A stretch of DNA of 64,000 nucleotides from Lyophyllum atratum (Eukaryota; Basidiomycota; Agaricomycetes; Agaricales; Lyophyllaceae). Positions 31,447-42,184 of the stretch are shown here, piece after piece; positions within the stretch are counted from its first letter, which is position 1; every line of letters begins with the position of its first letter. The notes below the pieces were generated by a model. That model had not been told where the DNA came from and did no database searches. It saw nothing but the letters and a program-made list of their open reading frames with translations. The translations under genes were made by a program, and so were the position numbers. Where the stretch lies: the NCBI GenBank assembly GCA_014905825.1, contig JACGCN010000024.1, forward strand, positions 434,001-498,000, written 5' to 3'.

Positions 31447-32534
31447 CCCGTTCCGATTTGGCATGAGTACCTCCTGTTCCGCGTACTTCCTATGGAAACA
31501 GCGGGTCCGGCGAAGTCATCTCAACGAGGTGCGCGCGTGTAGTCAGTAAACAGGATCAGGAATAGGGAGGGACACTGCCGTCGACGCACCAGTGCGCCAC
31601 ACCCACCACTTGAAGGGAGACATGACTCTCGGAAGCGGTGGGCTAGGCTTAGCGGTGTTGGCGCGGAGGGCATCGGCGTCATGGCGATGTTGTGTGTATA
31701 GTCGTGTAAACCCGGGTCCCTTCATATAAAGGAGTAGGGGGGAGGGAGCTTGGAACTTGTGTGTTGCTATCACGTTGTTGTATTGGTTGCTCAGTTTGTA
31801 ATTTATTAGATACCCGGCCTCTGAATCGGCCTTTTCGCATTTATCTATGTGCTCGATCCGATGGTAGACCGCTTGTGGCTAAGGACTGCCTTTTGACGAC
31901 GATTTGGGGTAAATGTGCATGTATGTAGGCGAGTGCAATATGACGCAGTGCACGAGCCTATGAAGGGAATTGAACCGAGAACCGCTGCATCCAATGCCAA
32001 GTACGATGAAAGCTATAGCAAACGATCGTCCTCAACAAAATCTCTTCACGAAGACAGCACTTCTCTAGATAACGAACAATCACGTACGGTCCGACTCACC
32101 TTGAGCACCTCTTGCTAGACTAGCTAGACTGTCAGCGAACACCGAGAAAACACGACGCAGAAGAGAAATAATATAAGGATAGGTACTTCAAACCTCCTCA
32201 AACACAAGGAAGCGCCGCTATGCAGCCGTAATGCAGGTTACATGTTACGATAGCACCGCGATCATTTGAAGTCAGGACCGTCTGTCGAATACTATTCGAT
32301 GCGCGGGGCTTTTCGCAAGACAGTCACGAATCGTGGCGCGAACTCCAAAGCTGTCCAAAGCTGTCTTGCGAATCGTGGCGCGAACTCCAAAGTCCTGGAT
32401 GGAGACTCGTCACTCGAGGCTTCCGGGTTCCTGCTTGACTCTTGAGAATCGCGATAGGAAGAGCCTCAAGAGTCAAACATATGCTCCTGATTAGCAACGG
32501 CAACAAAAAGAAGGGAGTATCCTGCTACAAATTA
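31447..32534. other. Gene-poor stretch with short repeats
   Basis: It contains a 23-bp direct repeat (GAATCGTGGCGCGAACTCC core at 32328-32350 and 32370-32392) and a 12-bp inverted repeat (32435-32446/32465-32476, TTGACTCTTGAG). About 31955-31985 carries a T-arm-like GAATTGAACCGAGAACC, possibly a tRNA scrap. No protein gene recognised. Confidence 0.5.
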
Positions 32535-32617
32535 TGGACACACCCGGAATTGAACCGGGGACCGCCCGCAGACGCGGAATGCTAAGCGGGCGTGATAACC
32601 AACTACACCATGTGCCC
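32535..32617 (-). tRNA. tRNA-Ala: tRNA-Ala(AGC) with 9-nt intron, second copy
   Basis: Identical over all 83 bases to the gene at 30302-30384, including the intron, while the flanks differ. G3-U70 present. Confidence 0.92.
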
Positions 32618-32815
32618 ATGTCTCCAAGCAGAGCGACAGTGCAAAATATTTGTTTGTTTGCCTGATGAGTCCCGCGACGCCACATCCCAGGCAGGCTCTG
32701 CAGCGCATGAAAGTTTTGCGCCATCTTGTAGAAGCATCCATAAAAGAGCAACTCTGAAGGATAATTGGGACACTTCTTGTAAGGATTCATAAAAAGTATG
32801 CGGTGCCATAGTTAT

Positions 32816-32914
32816 TGGACACACCCGGAATTGAACCGAGGACCACCCGCAGCTGAGCAGTTCAAATCAGGTCGAATGCAAAGCGGGCGTGATAACCAAC
32901 TACACCATGTGCCC
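32816..32914 (-). tRNA. tRNA-Ala: tRNA-Ala(UGC) with 25-nt intron
   Basis: Same acceptor, D-arm and T-loop as the AGC genes, but the anticodon loop reads TTTGCA (anticodon UGC) and the intron is 25 nt. The T-stem is CTCGG/CCGGG with one G-U pair. G3-U70 present. Confidence 0.9.
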
Positions 32915-33240
32915 GTGCAAGCTCAATGAACTAATACGATTCAGCTAAGTATCGAGAAGCGAAGCCATGTAATGCGGGCCCGATCCTCTGCGAGTCCTGG
33001 GTCCATTTGAAGTCCAAAGTACCAAGCTAAGACCTAAGGACGCACATCCCCGTAAACCAGATATATTGGCAGGGTATGCAAGTAGAGCAGCAGTTGCAGT
33101 TATCAGAAATCTAAAATCGAATGTTACATGATGTCTCAGTGTATGCGAGCCGCAAGCCCATCCACAAGAGACGCGCACTATGACTTGTGCGCCACAATGA
33201 GTACTCATACAGTCCAAGAGATACAACATACAAAACCCGC

Positions 33241-35134
33241 TCAATCTTCATCCTCCTCCTCCTCCTCCGCTTCACTATCCTCATCGATATCTCTGTCCTC
33301 CACTTCGAGCAGAAGCCGCGAATCAGGTAGCACCCCACACTCCTCCATCGTCTCATCCGGGTTGCAAAAGTACATCGTTTCCGTTCCGTCGTCTTCCTCG
33401 ACGACCAAGATTAATCCAGAACTGTACGAAGGCATGGTAAGCGAACAGGAAAAAAGGTCGGAACCGCAATATGGCCATTTGGAGCAGCAAGACCGCGGGT
33501 GGAGGAGATCGATGCGACGCATGAAGTGCGGGACTACGAACAAGAACGGCTGGGTAGGCGTACGTACCGGTCATAGTCCACCTCGAAGGTCTTGCACGCA
33601 CTCGCAAGCACTTTGCGCACCAAGTACTTGCCGCGCGTCTTGAATTCGACTGACGACTCCTCACCGTGGAAGCAGTGGATCACGATATTGAAGCGCCCGT
33701 CATCCTGCGCTTTGTTATTGATGGTCGTTGCGCCTGTTGGGAGATGCAAGAAGGTAAAGTGAAAAGGAACAGAGGATGCGTTATGGTGTCTCCATACCTG
33801 AGAGGGAGGGACGTGAAGAGGCACCAGGAAGCTGTGCTACATCGATAGCCGATACTGTGCGCATACCGTCGTCAGCATCGCCTTGAGAGGCCACAAACAA
33901 GAGGCGAACAACGTACACCGAGTGCGTAGTGATTCTGCCTTGGATCTCGCTTTCCCGTGGGTCTTCGCTTCCGCTTCCGCTTCCGCTTCCGCTTCCGCTT
34001 CCCTATTCTTACTCTTCGCTGTGGATGTTGAGGCTGATCCTGATGTGAGGTCCTTAGCTCCAAAGCGCCAGAAATCGCCATCCTGGTCTGTCCTACCCGC
34101 CTTGCTGCCCGCGCCCTCGACAAGGCTCTCGACTTTAAGTCGTATCTTCTCGAAGAATCTATCTTGGAACTCATCCTGAGGCTCAAATGATGGCTCCTCT
34201 ATCGGCTGAGGCTCTGGCTCTGGCTTGCGCTCGGGTTTGCGAGCTTTAGATGCAGGAGGAGCCATATGTACAGCTGGCGCAGGGTCTTGGTACTTAGACG
34301 GATTGGTCTGGGATCTTGACATCGATCGCGACGGCACCGTCGTTGTTGGTGGTGCTGGCGGCGCGTCCTGCGGCTCTGTTTCGACTTGAGCGACGACGTG
34401 TACATGCTCCCCGCGAGCTATAAGCTCTTGTGCCTTATTCCTGTACGTGGAGCTCTCACCAGCGTCAATTTGACGCGTCTTTCCCAGCCGTTTCGCCGTC
34501 AAAGCTGGTGCGGGATCATCGTCCCGGACCTCGCTGGTAGCGCCAATATCCTCCATTGGGGTCGCAGCTCTCTCCTCTACTCCTTCCACCTCAAGAATGA
34601 CATTCACTTCGTCCAGAAAATTCGCCATGGTCGCGTACGCGCTCTCATCGATCTCCACCAGGTGTCCACGGCATACATCAAGCGTCATCGTCCGAAAGAT
34701 CGGCCTCGCGCCAGGAAGAAATTTGAAGGTATGACGCGTCGTAGATATCAAATCCTGCATGTACGTGTGAATGGATTTGGTTTATGTGTTTGACTGGGCT
34801 TACTACATAACGTGTTGGTCGCGCGACGAACTTCCTCGATATTATCCTGTTGTCAGAGTCGGACAAGGTTAGAATGATGATAGGAACATCGCTTGTAGAT
34901 TTTGTGAGAGGGTTGATGATTGAGGCGATATGCATTTGCAGGTTATTCTTGATAGTTGCAGAGGACAATCTAGTCAAGAACGTTGAAGTTCTGCCACAAC
35001 TTGTTCACGTTCTTTTCCTCGAGGCGAGTCACGGGACCACGTTCAGGAAGTGCCGCGGCGCTGAAATTGAAAAAGAAGACTTCCCCGAGGACCGCTTCCT
35101 TATCAAACACATCGAACACATCATATTCACTCAT
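33241..35134 (-). CDS. Unrecognised 511-aa protein with ubiquitin-like C-terminal domain
   Basis: Proposed exons: 35134..35009, 34947..34807, 34754..33917, 33881..33798, 33733..33568 and 33421..33241. Total length is divisible by three; the first intron is the least certain. The N-terminal half has an ordered domain (MSEYDVFDVFDKEAVLGEVF, IIILTLSDSDNRIISRKFVA, HTFKFLPGARPIFRTMTLDV). The middle is low-complexity: charged Pro/Glu-rich sequence and an (EA)n run (REAEAEAEAEAEAK). The C-terminus (about 415-500) reads like a ubiquitin/SUMO-like fold: FNIVIHCFHG, VEFKTRGKYLVRKVLASACK, SGLILVVEED, and DETMEECGVLPDSRLLLEVE. It ends in an acidic tail (EEEEEDED). Rad60/Esc2-type SUMO-like proteins are one comparison, but I cannot name a family. 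Confidence 0.65.
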
Positions 35135-35459
35135 TCCTCGTTGCTTGAAAGACGCTTTCAAACATCTTTGGAACACTTTTCGTGACGTTCATATCAATTT
35201 CTGAAGGTATCCCGGTTCTTCTTCAGTTTGGTTTCCCTTTCAGTATACCAGCTCAAGGTTCGCTGCACCAATTTCAAGTTGACTGTGTGCACCGACGTTA
35301 CAAGTAAGCGCGTACATCCTACGACTCAAGGGCATCCTTGGCGCTTTCCATCACACTCCGATCTTGCCATCGTACACTCATCGGAACGCATCGCCTCTGC
35401 TAGCATCATAAACGAAGACAAACGCCTAGCTCTCCTAGTACAACCCTCTTCTCGCTCTC
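35135..35459. other. Divergent intergenic region
   Basis: Between the start of the UBL-type gene (minus) and the F-box/LRR gene (plus), probably a shared promoter region. No coding sequence recognised. Confidence 0.4.
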
Positions 35460-36665
35460 ATGACGACACCATGTATTCCCCAACTCTCTTTCCCCCAGGA
35501 AATCATTGAAACCATTATCGACGAGCTTGCCGGGGATAACAGGACCTTGCTGAAGTGCAGTCTCGTGTCTTCGTCGTTTCGGGAGCCATCTCAGAGAACG
35601 CTTTTCCGTTCATTACGCATCCACCTCCATCTCGACTACAAAACGAGGAACTCGAACCTTCATCGTATGCTCGAAACCAATCAATCCATTTCTTCCTCCG
35701 TCACGTCGATGTGCTTCTATTTTTACGATGATTCTGATGAGCCAGAATTCTCAGGAGAAGTGAACTCGATGGGTTTCTTTGGGGCCCCCCTGACGCTACC
35801 CAGGGTGCAAGCCCTCACATTGGACGCTCTTTCTAGTGGCATTGACTGGTCAGAACTCACGATCCCGCTCCAGACAGATCTCATACACCTCATGCGCTCA
35901 CCCATGCTTGTACGTCTTTCTATAATAGAGATAGGTGTACCCTTGGACTTGTTACGCACGGTCGTGCAGTTGAAGTGCCTAGAGATTCGAAACTCGGACT
36001 ACACCCTCCAGGATTACCCTCCCTCAGAAATGCCTCATCCGATTCAACTGTCTAGTGACCCTGGGTACCTTGACGTTCTTATCCTTCTCGACGAAATACC
36101 GTACATTCAGGATCACGCCTCTCATCTTTCTTTAACACGCTTGCGCGGCTTCTCGGGTATAATAGAACGCCAAGATGACCTCGGATCTTATCAGGAGATA
36201 CTCAATCTGTCTGCATCCACGTTGGAGTCACTATCTTTACTCATGGGAGGAAACTATAGTGAGTTCAGCTTACCACTTGCAGTCCAATCACCCTAAAATT
36301 GCTCTTGGTAAACAGCAGGTCCGATTCCAGAACATCCCGATTTCCGATCTCTTCTACACCTTGAATGGCTAGAAATCGACATCAGCGTGGGTCGTTCGTC
36401 GAATTTTTTGGAATTCGCCTGGTTGGCCCGTGCTCTCGGGACCATTCCCCCGACGAACAGCATTCGGACCATCATCATCCGGGTCCGTGACTATGCCTTA
36501 GAGAATTGGGGGCAGATCGACGAAGTCTTAACCCGAGAGCCTCATTCCTTGCCATTACAACGTGTTTTCGTTTCCCTTCCCTCATACCAATTCTTTCTAC
36601 TTCCCCGGCTGTTTTCCAAAGGTATCCTCTTCGAAGATCGGCGACTCTCAGGCCAAACGAGATAG
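35460..36665 (+). CDS. F-box / leucine-rich-repeat-like protein
   Basis: Exons 35460..36258 and 36319..36665 (60-nt intron) encode 381 aa. The N-terminus is a standard agaricomycete F-box: QLSFPQEIIETIIDELAGDN then LLKCSLVSSSFREPSQRTLF. It is followed by leucine-rich stretches (LPRVQALTLDAL, LVRLSIIEIGVPLDLLRTVV, LKCLEIRN, LHLEWLEIDI) of the irregular type common in this lineage. Such proteins are predicted substrate receptors of SCF ubiquitin ligases; the substrate is unknown. It is unrelated in sequence to the A1-A5 family. Confidence 0.82.
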
Positions 36666-39015
36666 TGAAGAAACGCCAGGGTGGCCCTATGCACACCCAT
36701 TCGCTTAGTTATCGGACATAGGTTGCGTTAATACCACGTCAGGTTTTACTTTCGTCTGTCAGTGCGAGAGACATTTGAGGGCAGCCTTGCCAGCATGGGA
36801 CCATGTGGTTGTTCCATGTCCCGACCTGGGTTAAGTAAGGTAAGGTAAGGTACCTTGGACCTTTCCGGACTAGCGACGCAAAATAGGCGCACTGATCGTC
36901 GGACACCAAGAAGTCTTTTACGACGCTCTTCTCTACAGGCATTTGCTAAAGTGCCATGGTCCAAGTGACAGGCCCTGCTGAGTTCCTTTCAATGGGTAGG
37001 ACACGAGACTACTTCTGGTATCATGCGCCTTATGCCCGGAATGGGTGCTCGACATGCGAGGACTGCAAACGAAATTTCGGCGCGACATCTATGTCGCTAC
37101 GCAGCGACTTCCGGTTGCATCTGGTCTTTACTTTGTCTTTACTATATGTGCTACGAGTTAAAGGACGTGTCGGGCATGGCGACCCGGATCCTGTGGGATC
37201 CAGATCCATCAGGAAAACCTTACATGCTGAAATGGACCAAATTGTGAAAAATGACCGAAGCGGAGTCTTCTGGCAGGAATTCAAGAAATTGTGCTCACGA
37301 AGGCTCACTGAGGCTAATTCGCAAGACACCCGTTAAAATTGATGTCTATTTTGGCTAATTTCCGGTCATTCTACACGGTTGAGTAATAAATAGTTGAGCC
37401 TTTTCAAGATGTGTGCATTTGAAAACCGTTGTATCTAATAGTCGTTATCGCGCCACGACGATACATTCAGGCGTTGACAGTAGGTGCTCCACCGAAAATC
37501 GTGTCTGTTCATGTCATCATTGGCATTAGGGATTCTGTGGTATCAATTATTGACTTAACGCTTGAACACTTGCACAGTAGACGGTTGCATAGATCGGGGC
37601 GGTCGGAGTGTTCGATGGATATTCTTGGGCTATGGTGGTGCTGGTGCTAGCGTGTATTTGCGAAGACCGTGAGAGTAGAAACTCTGCCTCCAAGGTCGAA
37701 TAACGTGAGGCCGGCTCAAGTGCGCAAGTCGTTCAGACTCCGACTGCACTCCGACGGACCGACTTGAAGAAAGTTCAACATTGCCCCGACAACAACAAAC
37801 AATGACCCGTCCACTCCCACCACATCCCCCTCTCTTCGAATGATGTTTCTCTGCCGTGTTCAGCCCGTTACAGTTGCGCACTGACTGTGCACAGCTAAGT
37901 ATATGGCAAGTCAAATTACAGAGGTAAAACTTGTGAATTGGATGTGTTCTCTTTTTCGCAAAAGTACTAAACTCGTCAGCGGACGAGCACGGCCATTGGC
38001 CATTTCGATATTCATCAAGTACACCTCGAGCACTCGTCGGACTGACATACGCATGGATTTATCGGAATCTGGAATCGCGGCCTTATTTTCTCTTGACGAG
38101 AGGCAGAAGCCGAAGGGGTTCAAAGTGCGTTTTATTAGAACGTCTCCTACTTAACTATCCTCACGTAATTCATATATGAGATCGCCAATAATCGGTCAAT
38201 CACACGACGATGGACATGCCACTTCCTTACGATAACGGTCGGCACCTGTACCAAGACGGAGGAAGTCGGAGCATGTAGGGGCATGAGCGCTCGTTGAGCA
38301 TCCAACTAAGGTATGTTGTGTTAATTCAATGTGCTTCGTACGCTCACCTACTGTCTGGTTTAAGCCTGTTCCCGACTCGTTGCCCCTCCCGTCTCCTTCT
38401 CCCTTGTCCCCGCATCAACCTAGATACACTTTACTTATCTGCTCCCTACTCAACCGACTTTTTCCCGGTATTTGTAGTACCTACTCGCCTTCGACATGTC
38501 GCTAGCAAGTTACTTATTGCCCAGAGCCATGTAAACTACGTACTAGAATAATAAACTTGTTGAATCACTCGAAACATAGTATCTCAGGCAGGCCTCACTG
38601 AAGATCTGGAATGTTGAATGTTTAGACAATTGACGAAGATCTTATCATTTTTCTTCCATGGATATAAATTCTCAAGGTGAAACGCTGTAGACTTTCATTC
38701 GGGCTTAATGGTTGAGTATGGATCAATCTGCTCGATTTCGAAACTTTTTGTTATTTCTCGTCTTTTCTCGTCGTTTTAGATTCATTTCCACAAAAAACAG
38801 TCCATCTTGCAAAATTTCGTATGTAGCGTTTTCCTGATGTCACAAGGGAACTCACTATGGACAAACGGTGTGTATAGAGGCGATACGTGTCTATGACCGC
38901 GACTAGGTTTTAGCATATCCTTAGGGTTCGCTTCCATCATTCCTTTATAATATACTGCTCTCATGCTGATATCGGACAGACGAGAGTTAGACAGACGATC
39001 TTACCTCTCAAACTT
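36666..39015. other. 2.3-kb gene-poor stretch
   Basis: A short AAGGT tandem repeat lies at about 36834-36852. Frames of 60-126 codons (e.g. 36956-37336, 37903-38154) show no recognisable domain. Around 37160-37340 two overlapping plus-strand frames look mildly protein-like (ILWDPDPSGKPYMLKWTKL) and could be a gene relic. Otherwise I see nothing. Confidence 0.4.
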
Positions 39016-39564
39016 TCAGAAGAATGTCCCCTGTACGATCTCCCTTGGCTCCGATCCTCCAGACGGATACCTCCAGTACTGCGACAATGCAAAACGCACG
39101 TCCTTAACAAACCCGGGCGACACCAAGCCGGCCTCCTCAAAGTCTCCCACAACAACAGACAACCAATGTCTGCAACCCTCTCCGATCGCAGCAAACACAT
39201 ATCGGTCACGTTTCTTGGCGATGAGCACCTGCAGGACGTCTGCAACGGTAATTCCTGTCGGTAGCTCGGTGGCTACCTCATGCACGTTACTTGTCGTGAC
39301 GTTGGTTTCGAGGATGAGCATGCCGGGCTCGTATGGGCCGCTGGGAGCTGCGTCGACGCGCACGGAAGAGTTGGGGTCGATCTCGAGGAAGAATGTCCAA
39401 TGGTTGGCGGGTGTTTGACCGTCGGAACCTGCGTTTTCTTCGTTGGAATGGGCACAGAAGTGGATGGACGTGATGCGCGCGGTGAGCGTTGCTGCATTGA
39501 ACTTGGATGTACCCCAGTTGCCCTCTGTGTTGTAAATGTGGGCTTTGACGAGGTTAGTAGACAT
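39016..39564 (-). CDS. DUF7770-like hypothetical protein
   Basis: A single exon of 182 aa. Conserved blocks of this fungal family are visible: ITSIHFCAHSNEE, ANHWTFFLEIDPNSSVRVD, GITVADVLQVLIAKKRDRYV, GCRHWLSVVVGDFEEAGLV and FVKDVRFALSQYWRYPSG. Family naming is from memory and the function is unknown; the size is normal for the family. It is probably cytosolic, with no signal peptide or membrane segment. Confidence 0.75.
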   Translation of the reverse strand: MSTNLVKAHIYNTEGNWGTSKFNAATLTARITSIHFCAHSNEENAGSDGQTPANHWTFFLEIDPNSSVRVDAAPSGPYEPGMLILETNVTTSNVHEVATELPTGITVADVLQVLIAKKRDRYVFAAIGEGCRHWLSVVVGDFEEAGLVSPGFVKDVRFALSQYWRYPSGGSEPREIVQGTFF

Positions 39565-40285
39565 CTAGCGAGAATTGTGTGAGCATAGAACCGAAGAGTC
39601 GTGAAGACCGTTGCCTACGGCGAGAGCTATTGGTATTGGAGGTGGTTGAAGTAGTAGATCACGGAAGTTCGATGGTAAGGCCGAGCAGAATGCTGCCGAC
39701 ATTTTATACCACCTGGATGATGAAAGTAAGGGTACGTGCCATGTGCAAGCTGGACCGAATGCCGAGAGGGCATGCGTTAGCCATGAGGCATAAGCTATAT
39801 ATTAGGCAGTCTAGTACTCTTTCTGTACGTGTTTACGCGGTACTGGTCTGTACTAAATATTCACGGCTTGCTGTCTTTGCGATCCCGGCGCGGATACTCT
39901 TCACTGGAGAACAACCGCCTGACCAGTTGAAGAAGGAGTGGAATGAATTCTGTTCTTCCGTACAATATGCTGCCTGCGCCGACAAAAGCGTGAAACCATT
40001 GTTCTAACTTCTGGGAACAACAACTTGAAAACCATCCTTCGATACGGCGTCGCAGTCTATCGCAGTGATCATCAGGACAATTACAATCAACGTTTTCCGA
40101 TGTGGCGTCACGTATGCCTTCCCAGAACAAGAAGAAAGGACTTCTTGTCTTGTTCATTGGAGCCCATTCGAACCCGTATTTCAGTCACATCATAGGGAAG
40201 CCATGATACGTTCTGATTCTGAGGTCTTCACTGTACAAGTGCCACTTAATATACATATCTACTAGCGTAGTCTCTTTAATTAAGA
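39565..40285. other. Intergenic
   Basis: Upstream of the DUF7770-like gene and downstream of PEF1. It contains a 142-codon frame without recognisable similarity. No gene called. Confidence 0.4.
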
Positions 40286-41570
40286 TCAAGGAAGGCTGAG
40301 CACGGTATGCATGAACTGGTCGTAGTTGATCTGGATCCACCCATCACGATCCGTGTCGAGCTTGCCAAACGCCTCGCTAAGCTGCTTGACGACAACGCAC
40401 GCACGCACGAAGCGGTCGAAGGAGATGCCAGGAGGTGGCGCTCCACGAGCACCTGTGGATGTGGCTTTAACGTCTTAGAAGGTTAGTATGGCTGGGGGAA
40501 AAGCTACAAGGGACATTATTCACCGTATTTCTTCTGGACGAGGTCAAGCAGTGGAGGCGAGAGGTTGTAACTTGTGTACCAGGTTTCGTTAAATGCATTG
40601 TATACGGTAGATTATATTGGATCTCACCCGAACTGGCCGAGAGCATCGCGAAGCTCTTGACCGTCAATCGAGCCAGAGCGATCGCGGTCGAAGTGTTTGA
40701 AGACATTTTGCCAGTCCTGCGAGAAACAGTAAGCAGATGTTGGATGAGAAGCGAAGAACATAGACTTGCCTTGATGTACTTCCATAGACCAGAGAACTTG
40801 ACAAGTAATGTCAATGACGTCATTCCAAACTTATACCCAAGAACCTACCTCGTTGAATCCGATGGTGCCACTGCGGTCAGTGTCCTGTATCCAAAGTGAG
40901 GCCAAGGCATTATTTACAACTCTAGAAGGATTACGCACGAAGATCGACATCAACAATTTCACCGTGTCAAGGTCGAAGGCTGTAAACGATCATCAGCCTC
41001 CTTCAAGCATAATAGTCATCGCATATACTCACGAGTCCAATCGCCATTGATGAGCGCTCGCTCTGACACCCAAAAGTCAAGATCTATGTCAAAATATGCA
41101 TGAGATGCTCACTCACCCAGCTCAGGGGCAGTGATCGCGCCTGACCGATCCGTATCAACAGTGGTGAACCATTGCCACAACCTGGAAACGCAAAAAGCAA
41201 TCAACCTCCCAATCCTTCAAAAGATAGTGTACACGGGTCACATACTGGGGATCTGCACCCGGGGGAGGTCCGCGATTGCCTCCAGGAGGTGCGAACCCGC
41301 CTCCATAGCCGGGCTAGATTGGAATGACATATGAGTACTCCCATGAAGAAACATTCAAATGCTGGGCGGCGCTTACAGGTCCGCCTTGGGGTGGTGCTCC
41401 ATATCCACCAGGGGGCGCGCCATAACCGCCGCCTCCTGCTCCCTGGGCTCCTGCTCCGTGAGTTGGGGGTGGTGCGCCGTATCCTCCTCCGGGGGGTGCA
41501 TACTATGTACGGCTGAGATCAGCCAAGAAGAGCGATAGAGCTACGCAATGATACATACGCCGTAGGACAT
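40286..41570 (-). CDS. PEF1: Penta-EF-hand protein Pef1 (peflin/ALG-2 type)
   Basis: Eleven exons: 41570..41559, 41502..41377, 41313..41246, 41181..41117, 41062..41033, 40979..40939, 40884..40849, 40796..40770, 40716..40628, 40570..40524 and 40473..40286, giving 242 aa. The N-terminus is a Gly/Pro/Tyr-rich tail (GGGGYGAPPGGYGAPPQGG). Five EF-hand segments follow, with calcium loops DTDRSGAITAPE, DTDRSGTIGFNE, DRDRSGSIDGQE and DTDRDGWIQINY; the one in between is degenerate. This is a calcium-regulated adaptor with roles in budding, membrane traffic and cation response in yeast. The first coding exon is only 12 nt (MSYG), and the intron after exon 8 uses a GC donor (GCAAGT). Confidence 0.92.
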
Positions 41571-42184
41571 GTCAATGGAGATCTGAGGTGGGTGGTGTAT
41601 GAGGTTGGGGGAGAGGACAGTGATAGACTTGACAGTGCAAGTCGAAAGGTGTTATCTAGCAAATGGAGCCGCACAGCCCGGAATGGGTAAACCGAATCAT
41701 TGTGGCATCGCCGTCTCGGCTATTACCGACCCTCTTGCACTGCCATCACAGCTTGACGCGGTTGGCGCGGTACCTGTTGTTCTTTCTCATTGATTCTGGG
41801 CAGGTTGGAAAGAAACGATTTAATTGATACGATAGCGATTATAGTGTCGAAATGAGTAATGCGTAGCGATACAAATGTGATCCATAAGGCGAAAAGGAAA
41901 TGAAATGCAATGACAACAACCCAAACGCAAGCGTCACAAGCAAGAGAACCAGGACACTACACCTCACCGCCCCCTGGGTGGGGGCTGTACATGGTCCAGA
42001 ACCCTGTATTACCCCTGGTCAGCAAAGTGTCGACTGAACGCACTTTGGACCACCTCCGAGCCCTATTGATGGCGCAAGAATTGTTACCTCAAAACAACTC
42101 ATACGCATTCAAGGACGGAATTCTCTCGAGTTTTGCGAAAGCCATCATCCTCGTTGGCTCTGCAACAGCCTCGCAAATCGAAGA
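41571..42184. other. Intergenic between SPT7 and PEF1
   Basis: Both neighbours are on the minus strand, so this should hold the SPT7 3' UTR and the PEF1 promoter. No gene recognised. Confidence 0.45.

Noticed and set aside
33534..33824. Alternative reading PLHVPPSQVWRHH as an exon of the UBL-type gene
   Set aside because: It reads through a GTATGG...CAACAG intron; splicing gives AQLPGASSRPSLSGATT in phase with both neighbours.
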